From Symsagittifera roscoffensis (Eukaryota > Xenacoelomorpha > Acoela > Convolutidae), in NCBI RefSeq assembly GCF_963678635.1, contig NC_087071.1, positions 16,117,613 through 16,181,612 of the forward strand: a stretch of DNA of 64,000 bases, written 5' to 3'. Shown here in pieces: positions 14,648 to 22,800 of the stretch. Position numbers and translations under genes: made by a program. Each line of letters begins with the position of its first letter. Positions within the stretch are counted from its first letter, which is position 1. Under the pieces are notes generated by a model that worked only from the letters and a program-made list of their open reading frames with translations, did no database searches and was not told the DNA's origin.

Positions 14648-14653
14648 TTTATT
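14648..14653 (-). promoter_or_regulatory. Candidate poly(A) signal AATAAA overlapping the kinase stop codon
   Basis: On the minus strand the stop TGA is followed at once by ATAAAA, so AATAAA starts at the last base of the stop codon. If used, the 3' untranslated region would be only about 20-40 bases. I saw no other AATAAA in the next 150 bases. Confidence 0.45.
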
Positions 14654-14724
14654 CACGCCCTGGCGTCTCGACTACTAGGTGCTGGTGCTCCACTTGTGTT
14701 CATACTATTTTGCGCGCCAGTTCC
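14653..14724 (-). CDS. DYRK2-like: DYRK exon 14 (C-terminus and stop)
   Basis: 72 bp. The acceptor 'gatttcag' precedes a phase-0 start, matching exon 13, which ends on a codon boundary. It encodes 23 residues rich in Ser, Ala and Pro, then TGA. The tail is not conserved in the family, so the call rests on splice site, phase and position. Confidence 0.7.
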   Translation of the reverse strand, partial: GTGAQNSMNTSGAPAPSSRDARA

Positions 14725-15451
14725 CTGAAATCATTCAAACAGATGTCACAAACTCTTTTCAATACATAGATGGCCATTTATAACTCAAGAGGATGCTAAT
14801 GAAAAGTAGTTTCCAGTATGGGTCCAAACTCAAGTATTACATTATACTTTATTACTATTATAAATCTTTAATCAATAACGCCAAACTTGTTTTGAACTTC
14901 GGTTGACGTGAATTGGATCCTAAGCTAGATCTAATACGTCTTGAGAAAAACTTCGATTTGGTGAAACTAAAGAGTTCCATAACTTGAAATCGAATTTCTC
15001 GAAAATCAAACTATGTGAAACCATCGACCTTGGAAACAAAAACAATTCTTGTGTCCTATAATTGAAGGTTCCTTAAGTGCCGGCACCCTATAGCCATTTT
15101 TTCCTAAATCGATAAACAAATAAAACCATTTTGATCAGCATCTTTTGCAACTCATCTTTTGTTCTGAGCAGGTTTTGGCGGGAAAATCCGTTTTTTTTCC
15201 AAACACAGCCGTATTGCCGTATAATTTGTACAGTTTCGGCCGATCCAAACTTTTTGCAAATCTTGAAACAATTGCAGTCGATCCGAGTTCCTTGCAACTA
15301 TCATTTCTCCCTGATCTGATAGACTGGTATCTGTTAGCTTTGAGTTTCAAGTTGTCTTCTAGATAAGCCACAGGCTTTTTAGATATCTTTGTTGATGATT
15401 GTAAACTTCTTGGTAATTATGTAATCAAGCAAGTGAATTAAATATTATAAC
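14725..15451 (-). other. DYRK intron 13
   Basis: About 0.73 kb, donor CAG|GTTATA. It contains open frames on both strands near 15,090-15,370 without recognisable content. I see nothing else in it. Confidence 0.6.
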
Positions 15452-15612
15452 CTGTTGGTTCTGAGCCGGTTGTCTCCTCCTCAGCCAGTCGTGTCTGAGT
15501 GCCCTTCCAGGGGTGAATCTCTCCTCGGGGGTCCACTTTAGGCAGTTCTTCAGGAAGTCAATGAACACTTCATCTTCACACTCACGCAGTGCACGCGACC
15601 ACGTCTTCGAAC
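15452..15612 (-). CDS. DYRK2-like: DYRK exon 13 (end of kinase domain)
   Basis: 161 bp. It encodes '[20 protein letters not shown]' followed by '[10 protein letters not shown]', the typical last helices of a DYRK kinase domain (subdomain XI, with the conserved Arg). It enters with two bases completing a Gly codon and ends on a codon boundary. Confidence 0.93.
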
Positions 15613-16306
15613 CTGAACATTTATCCTCCTTAATTTAGCTCATCCATGTTAGAGCGTCTTCTTTCAAATTCAACTTATCCAAACCACTAAATCAAGCCAA
15701 GAAGAAGAATGATTGCCAGTTGCTGTGCAACTGCACGTTGTTCAGAATTTTCCGACCAGCAGGAGTAGAGAAATTCAAAACTAAGGAAGCAAAAAACTTT
15801 ACATTTTTTGTTAAATTTTTTTAGTGAAAGCCAAAGATTTTTTAGGTAAAAAACTTCAAAACAATGAGAGGTAAGTATAGCGACACTGAGGCAAAGCTGC
15901 ACTTCGCAAGCCAAGCCAGAAAACGGAAAAAAGTAGCTCCAAAAAAGTAGACCAGGTAAACTTTTCCTAAATGCCGGAATCCAACCTCCAACGTGAAGAT
16001 TACGAGTCTCACATTAACGCATCTGCACCATGATCATTTGACAATAGGCAAACACTAGCCACCAACTAAGCAGATAGAACAGATGCAATCGAATTAACAA
16101 AGCTCTGCAGCAAAAATGCCATCAAATGAGAACTTTTATTTGATAGTTGGTTTGATTCGTGGTATGTATGTTTGATTCATAGTAATAAAAGAAAAAAAAA
16201 CTCATAAAATGTTGTGAAATTTGGTCCTAAAAACCAGAAAATCTCCATTTTCTAACAACTTTTTTTCGGTATTCTTTTTGGAATTCAAATCACGACTGAA
16301 AAGGCT

Positions 16307-16328
16307 GCTAGTGTGCTACCACACTAGC
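16307..16328. repeat. Perfect 9-bp inverted repeat with 4-nt loop
   Basis: GCTAGTGTG, a CTAC loop, then CACACTAGC. The second arm exactly mirrors the first. It lies in intron 12 of the kinase, just left of a dispersed repeat copy. Confidence 0.8.
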
Positions 16329-16384
16329 GGAAAGGCCTGTAATATGCTGCCACACTCGATACTCAAGCTTTACATGGTGTTGTC

Positions 16385-16885
16385 TAAGTCGGGGAAAAAC
16401 ATTCATAGCCAACAGCCAGTTGGAAAAGAATGAATGATCGCAAATGAACAGAAAAAAAAATAATTACTTTTTTTGAAAAAATCTCCAATTTCCCATTAGA
16501 AAGAAAAAATAGATAGCCTTAGGGCTCTGTAAACTTCTAGAACAATTTATGATTGATACTTTTCTGATTAAATTAACTCAACTTAAGAAAACTGGATCAA
16601 TTGGTAAACTTTTTATTCTGCTGGAAAATCTGAATACTAAAACTGACTGTCGAAACTGAAGTCAAGCCAATTTTTTGTGACCTTTACAATTTTGCTGTTT
16701 GATAGCGGAGTTTGCCTTCCTTTTAACAAAGGAAACAATTGAACTTTAAAAGAAACCAGAAGTCAGACAGCGAAAACGTAAGCTTTTCCTGAAAAAATCA
16801 TCAGCACCTATATGAGAGACTGAATTACGTTCATCGACTCTTGAACACTCTACGCCACAGTCTTTCTACTCACTTCGTCTGATTT
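16385..16885. repeat. Dispersed repeat family 1, copy near 16.4 kb
   Basis: Opens with 'atagccaacagccagttgga' and contains 'tttgtgacctttacaatttt', 'ggagtttgccttcctttt' and, near the end, 'acctatatgagagactga' then 'ttcatcgactctt'. The same ordered motifs occur at 54,790-55,300, 58,975-59,370 and, shortened, 59,660-60,000, always on the same strand. No ORF and no clear terminal repeats. Confidence 0.75.
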
Positions 16886-17043
16886 GAAAAACTTACCTAT
16901 TGAAATTACCAATCAGGCATCCGACCATAGACTTTTCTATAAGTTTTACGTCTGAGAACCAGAAAAATTGAAAAGTAGAAGAGTAAGCAAATACGCAACT
17001 TTATTAAATTTATTACAGGTAATCGCCTGAATCTTACTCTTAC

Positions 17044-17126
17044 CTGGGGGTCCCCTCACTTTTCCCCTCCTTGACCTTCCCGCACCCAGAATGACCTGGT
17101 CATCCTGCATCGACACTGTACAATAC
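17044..17126 (-). CDS. DYRK2-like: DYRK exon 12 (kinase C-lobe insert)
   Basis: 83 bp between acceptor 'tcttaag' and donor CAG|GTAAGA. It encodes 'YCTVSMQDDQVILGAGRSRR' then 'GKVRGPP', the CMGC-type insert region characteristic of DYRK2/3/4. Phases fit both neighbours. Confidence 0.93.
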
Positions 17127-17483
17127 CTTAAGAAAAGAAGATTAATTTTAGTTAAAAATGAACATTCAACAAAGATAATCACAATTGACAACTCTGAGAG
17201 GACAGCCCTTGAACCCATTTGATATTCAAACGCCTGCCCTGTAATCCGAACATAATCAAAAGATACTGTGAGGTCATCAACGCATTTTCAAAAAAAAACA
17301 GTCATCAAGTCAGGTTCAGTCAAATAACCTTGTGTAGCTACATTGTTCTGTTTACAAACGCATTGCCTGTCGTAGTGTTTTGAAAATTTTGACAAATGAC
17401 TGATTTGAGAAATCTTTCTAAACTACTCAAAACTTATTGTCGGGTTTATTCGCTGTGGAAAAAAACTATGAGTGGAGTTTCAC

Positions 17484-17619
17484 CTTGGGTAGCCTCTACT
17501 ACTGATGAAGTTCCTGGCTCTTTTTGATTGGTCCAGAAGTGACTGGGGAGGCATGTCCAGCAGTTCGATGATACAGGCCAGCTGATCTGCCTCATCCTCC
17601 CCAGGGAATATTGGAATTC
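17484..17619 (-). CDS. DYRK2-like: DYRK exon 11 (kinase subdomain X)
   Basis: 136 bp. It encodes '[20 protein letters not shown]' and then '[14 protein letters not shown]', classic DYRK C-lobe sequence. Acceptor 'ttttttttcag', donor AAG|GTGAAA. The intron upstream of it contains the giant LTR element. Confidence 0.95.
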
Positions 17620-17752
17620 CTGAAAAAAAATTGATTAATCAGGAAAAATGGAATTACGACTCCTGTACATTTCCCTCTTCGGAACATCAATTGAAAACTA
17701 TCCTGTTCAAACTAACAAATGTGAAGAAATGAGTTCTTCAATAGTTCCTTAC

Positions 17753-17756
17753 ATCG
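17753..17756. repeat. Target-site duplication of the giant LTR element, left
   Basis: ATCG, repeated at about 36,674-36,677 directly after the right LTR. Ty3/gypsy-type integrases usually make 4-6 bp duplications. Confidence 0.8.
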
Positions 17757-18164
17757 TGGAACCTGATCTAAACTACATTTTATGATTGGATAAATTAAAT
17801 GTTTTACCAATGTAAAGTATTTAATATTAACCAATCATGATCCATCTAACTAACAACCCACTTATTTGTAAGTGCTGAAGTTACTTGTAATTTCAGCACC
17901 AGAGAGATTTGAATTTAACTTAGAAATTAGTTGGACTCTCCCGAGCACTTCAACAGCCGCAATAGACCAGTATACCCTAGATCTATTGAGCCTAGCAGAG
18001 ACTAGTTAAACAACCTGAGACTAGATAGTATAAGAGTAAGATTAGGATCGGTATTAGACTAAGAAGTTGCACGAATCTATCCGGCCGAAAATAAGATAGC
18101 GTGACGAGCAGACGGTGTACCCTATCCGAAATTACTCTATGAGTTACACTTCGGTCCTAACTCA
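17757..18164 (+). repeat. Left LTR
   Basis: Begins TGGAACCTG and ends CTAACTCA. It matches the right LTR at every position I compared, apart from a possible single-A length difference. A TATA-like TATAAG at 18,029-18,034 could set the start of transcription. A 28-bp near-palindrome lies at 17,872-17,899. I see no AATAAA in it. Confidence 0.93.
17872..17899. promoter_or_regulatory. 28-bp near-perfect palindrome in the LTR
   Basis: The arms GTGCTGAAGTTAC and GTAATTTCAGCAC are reverse complements except at one position, which would be a G-U wobble in RNA. The same dyad is in the right LTR at about 36,381-36,408. It lies in the probable U3 part, so it could be a protein-binding dyad; this is inference. 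Confidence 0.5.
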
Positions 18165-18166
18165 TC

Positions 18167-18180
18167 TGGTGCGACCATAA
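18167..18180 (+). promoter_or_regulatory. Candidate tRNA primer-binding site
   Basis: Two bases after the left LTR the sequence reads TGGTGCGACC. TGG matches the CCA end of a tRNA, and this position is where minus-strand priming sites lie. I have not matched it to a particular tRNA. Confidence 0.6.
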
Positions 18181-18252
18181 GTCTCGAACAAGACCTTAAT
18201 AGATTAGAATTAACCAAAATAGATTAGAAATTAGACAAAAACATTTACAAAA

Positions 18253-18486
18253 ATGTTATACGACAATAATTTAATCGAAATGTCTCTACGACTCAATAGA
18301 TCAGAGCCAATATTCCGAACCATAACAGAACTACCCGGAATTGGAAGAAGACCTCGAACCAAAGACGACATACGACAAAGTAGAAACTTGCCGTATAGTT
18401 ATATGATAGTTCGGCAAAAGCCAGAACAAACTTTTATATTTCGAATACTACTTGCAATGAATTTAGATTTCCATTTGCAAACATAA
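18253..18486 (+). CDS. Small leader ORF (77 aa), doubtful
   Basis: Starts with the first ATG after the LTR, about 90 bp downstream of it, and is open for 77 codons. The product is Arg/Leu-rich with no motif I know. In a spliced or leaky-scanning transcript it could be an upstream ORF controlling Gag. It may equally be chance, because the leader downstream has no ORF until 19,419. Confidence 0.3.
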   Translation: MLYDNNLIEMSLRLNRSEPIFRTITELPGIGRRPRTKDDIRQSRNLPYSYMIVRQKPEQTFIFRILLAMNLDFHLQT

Positions 18487-18816
18487 AACCTTGAAGTTAC
18501 TCTTCAAAATCATTTCAGGCGCTAAACAAATTTATTAATATACAATAACGATTGATAAAAAGATCTAAGATCGTTTTCCTAAAACTCTGCAGTATTATAC
18601 AAAACATGTTTGAAAAATATTTATTGGAAAATAAAAATAAAAATTAGTAGCATGACAATAAATGGTTAGTAATCATAAATCATCCTGTTGTTCCAGCTTC
18701 ATCATCTAAAACATAACAGCAATCATAAACCCACTAATATCATCAAAACACTAAATCTTTCCTTTAAACACATTTAAAATTTTAATAAAACTTAAATTCA
18801 CTTAATTTTAAAACCA

Positions 18817-18841
18817 GATCATCAAGGCTTATCCTTGGATC
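18817..18841 (+). repeat. Leader hairpin repeat, copy 1
   Basis: 25 bp identical to 18,877-18,901, exactly 60 bp apart. Each copy can fold: outer GATC pairs with GATC, inner CAAGG pairs with CCTTG, around a CTTAT loop, with AT bulged on one side. Confidence 0.85.
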
Positions 18842-18876
18842 TTAAATCATTTTCTACTTAATTAAATTTCAAATTT

Positions 18877-18901
18877 GATCATCAAGGCTTATCCTTGGAT
18901 C
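18877..18901 (+). repeat. Leader hairpin repeat, copy 2
   Basis: Exact copy of 18,817-18,841 with the same predicted hairpin. The flanking sequence is also similar for about 10 bp upstream, suggesting a short tandem duplication maintained in the leader. Confidence 0.85.
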
Positions 18902-19418
18902 AAACAGAACAACTTTGTTCTCCCCCACCCACTTAATTAGTGTCTAACGACCTCAAACGTCGATTCACTACCCAACCCTTTCTAAAGACCTAAGACTAAT
19001 AGAAATTTTTAAACAAAACTAATCATTCAAATTAGGATAAACAGTGAAGAACTTCGGTTATTCATCCTTCACTTGACCTCCCCTCTTACCAGACCCAGGA
19101 TAAATCTTAGACTTAGTAAGTTTAAAATAGTATCTAACGAACTACTCGCGTTCTAATTATACCTGAACCTTGTGGATCGATTTACTATTCTCCAACCCTT
19201 GAACACAATCACTACCCCTAAGTAAGATTAAGTAAGTTAACACCTTAACTTATACTAGCCACGAGAAAGTAAAAAATCATTCTTCGGAATCGATATACTT
19301 TTCTCTCCAACCCTGAACAAACAGACCCAGGTTAAGCTAACCAAAAAATCGTAAGAACTAACAGTTTAGGAAAATAGAAATCATTTAACAACCCTTTGCA
19401 TCCGTCATTCTAAACCTT

Positions 19419-19886
19419 ATGTCATTTAAAAACCTAGGAAATAAACAAACAACCGTTTTACACAATTGTGAAATAGATAACAAAAAATACGACCTTGTAA
19501 TCACACCTCATACACAAACAGTTGGATACATTCGAACAAAACGACAAACACTAAAAAGAAAAATAATAACGAAACAAAGACAAATAACACGAAAAAGATT
19601 TTCAAAAAATCGAAACGCATTTTCAGAATCAGAAACCAACAGTTTAGACGAACTTTACAAACTAAAAGAATCAATAGATAAAAATTGCCCAATTCACGAT
19701 CAATTATATTTCTCTGACTCAGAAACAACTTCAAATTCATCACAAAGAGGAAAAAGAAGAATAAAAAAGCAGTACAAACACAAACCAGTACATTTATACA
19801 ATTGGAATCAACCAATTCGACACATTAATAATTACATATTAACAGTCATCGAACGAAAAAATGAGCTCAACGCACACTCCAGGTGA
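19419..19886 (+). CDS. Basic 155-aa protein upstream of Gag, unknown family
   Basis: 155 codons from ATG 19,419, overlapping the start of the Gag-Pol ORF by 26 bases in another frame. Residues 40-70 are very rich in Lys and Arg ('KRQTLKRKIITKQRQITRKR'), followed by a Ser/Glu/Asp-rich middle and a second basic patch near 110-120. That layout would fit a nucleic-acid-binding or nuclear-targeted accessory protein. No signal peptide or membrane segment. The overlap suggests Gag is reached by leaky scanning, reinitiation or splicing. I do not recognise the family. Confidence 0.6.
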   Translation: MSFKNLGNKQTTVLHNCEIDNKKYDLVITPHTQTVGYIRTKRQTLKRKIITKQRQITRKRFSKNRNAFSESETNSLDELYKLKESIDKNCPIHDQLYFSDSETTSNSSQRGKRRIKKQYKHKPVHLYNWNQPIRHINNYILTVIERKNELNAHSR

Positions 19887-22800
19887 AGAAACTCCAGATG
19901 ATGATGAAATCTTTCCTTTTATAGTAGACGCAGATACTGATAGAGGACAACACATATTTTGTCAAAATTTACTCGTAAATTTATTTGAACCCGGAATTAG
20001 TCCATGTAAAACAGAGTTCCCAGATGTAAAAATCAAAAGACAAATCATAGACCACTACTTAAAAGATATATGCAACATAACACAACAGTATGGAATCTAC
20101 TCCATAGAATTCACCTCACCAAACCATAATAATAGAAAATATACAATTCAAACAGACGATCTTGATTTAGAATTTTCAAAAGTTTTTTCAGAATATATAA
20201 AAAGCATCCAATATCAAAACTCACAAAGAGCAAACTCCATATTCACCAATGAAGTTTTCGCAATAATATATAGTTATATTTCGATATTAGAAAACGAAAT
20301 CCCAATAACAAATGTCTCACCGACAGAAACATCTAAACATTTAAGAGTACGACATGAAATCACACTACTCTCTAGTTATTTAAACATAATTAAAGAAAAT
20401 TTCACGAAAGACGACGTTTCACAACATACAAAACACGATCTACAAAAAATTTTGGCATGGTTCATAATAGATTACTTCACACACAATATTGATTTAATTG
20501 CACAAGCAAGAAAAAATTTTAGACCCCAAAACTCGAACGATGATACCGCTATCACAGAACAATCAGATTATGTTTGGGACCCCGAATGGTCTCATCCCGC
20601 ATTTATAAGCTTCCCACAATCAATCTCAAGTCAAGCAATAAGTACGATATCTTACATAAGAGATTATGTAAAAGTAATACCATTAACCATTGATGCAACA
20701 CCATTAAACTATAATACATTTTTGCCCGATACACAAAATAATAGTTTAAACTCTACAGTTATACACAATGAAAACCTCAATGGAACTAGGAATCTTACTC
20801 AACAAGATATCCAGACACCATCACACTTCATAAATGAAGAAATTGTACACACAACAACTACACAACAAAGTATTTCACCAATACGCCCAAATTTAACAAC
20901 ACCAAGAAATACAAATCCTTCACAAACACAGGTAACCTTACAATCAACCGTTAAACCTTCGGTTGCCCCTAAATATTCACATATGGATTACCAAACATAC
21001 AGACCCATGACAATACCATCAAAAACACGCAAAACATTCACTAGAAACAACTTTACAGACCATAATTATAATTATACACATCCATCAAAAACATGTAATC
21101 AACCACAAAGGAATTTTAACCAATATACAAGATCTCGAAATTGGGATAACCCAATGACCCAACCTAATTCAATAAATTTCCAAACAAATCCTCCACAGGA
21201 TCACAGTGAAAATTACCCATTTTTTCAACAAAATAAAAATAAAAAACAAACATCTTATCAAATGGATTATTTATCCTCAGATGATGATTTCTTACAACCA
21301 GATATATTTGCACCAAATACTCAAGAATATCGTAGACAAGGAATACAGAGAACACGTACAAATCATAGAAATTTTTCTCCACAACCAATAGATGCACAAA
21401 ATCAACAACCAATTCAACAACAAAATCCAATTAATACACAATCTTTTCAACCAATTCAACAACAAAATCCAATGACTGCACACTCGTATCAACCATCACA
21501 AATGCAAAATGAAATACCACTCCCATATTATCTCCAACAACATGAGATAACAAGAAACCAACTTTCAAATTTTTCTCAAATGCCAAATGCAGCAGAATCA
21601 TTACAAATGACAATGAATCCATACCTTATGGGTGGATCATCAATAACATCAAACAAACCTTTAATGGTTTTCACAGGAACAGACCCTGAATACTCTGTAG
21701 AAGATTATTTAAATGCAGTAACAGCAAACCTGATTTTAAATATTGGACCTGAACCCATTAATACGCCACTACATCAAAACTGGATACATCGACGCACAGC
21801 GTTAATACAAACAACCTTAGATGGCGCAGCCCAAAAATGGTTTTCAGTACTACCTCTAGAAATAAAATCAAACTGGAAAAGATTTACACAAGAATTTTCA
21901 AAAATGTTTGACTCCGAAAGAAACAAACAACAACAAAGAGTTTTATGTAATGAAATTCGCAGATTACCAAACGAAACCATCAAGCAAATAGCAGTACGAA
22001 TCGAAACACTAGTTCGAAAAGCATATTCATTAAATACACATGACTATAAAAACACAAAGATGACAGAAATCTTAATGATGACCTTAACACCACAATTAAG
22101 GAAAATAGCAATAAAAAAGAGAGCATCACATCCTTCTTCAATTCGAGAACCCGATTTAGATTTTCGAAAACTAGTAGACAAATTAGAACAAGCAGAAATC
22201 ACGATGAAACTAGAAGAAACGGAAAATCTAAAATTACAATACGTTAACAGAATTGAAACGACTCCCACTAATATTAATAATATACAGGAATCAGAGACAG
22301 ACCTCATTGAAAAAATCACTGAAATACTCAATATCTACGAAAAGAACCCAAACTTTAAAGGCAAACCATCTTTCAAAAAATGGTGTAATTATTGCCGACG
22401 ATACGGACATAGTATTTCCGAATGTAGACAAAAACAGCAAGATAATCAAAATAAACCTCAAAAATATAAAGAACCAAATAAATCATTCTATCAATACATG
22501 AAAAAAGATCAAAATCTACCGAACAAAACAGTCCACAGCAACAACAGTTCAGGAAAACCACTCCCGAACAATACAAATTATACAAGAAATCAATCACCAT
22601 ATAACTCAAGTTATAGAGGAAGATCACCAGAACGAAGAAACACGTATAATTCATCACAAAATCACTACAATAGACCAAATAGTCGAAATAACTACTCCAG
22701 ATCAAATTCAAACACACAACGATTTGTTTCTAGATCTAATTCCCAATCAAGAAATAACTACTATCCAAACAACCAATCACGAAATTCATCATACAATAGG

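Larger units (their letters stand above)
15613..17043 (-). other. DYRK intron 12, with dispersed repeats
   Basis: 1.43 kb, donor CAG|GTAAGA. It holds parts of two dispersed repeat families (about 15,860-16,150 and 16,385-16,885) and a perfect 9-bp hairpin at 16,307-16,328. No gene is supported within it. Confidence 0.65.
18487..19418 (+). other. Noncoding leader of the LTR element
   Basis: About 0.93 kb without a convincing ORF. It holds two identical 25-bp hairpin repeats (18,817-18,841 and 18,877-18,901). It also holds three degenerate repeats in which a 'tcgat' word, 'actattctcc' and 'ccaaccct' recur near 18,961, 19,177 and 19,292. Retroviral leaders carry packaging and dimerisation signals, and these repeats are the candidates here. 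Confidence 0.55.

Noticed and set aside
15088-15371. Overlapping open frames on both strands
   Set aside because: They lie in DYRK intron 13, and none shows a recognisable peptide.
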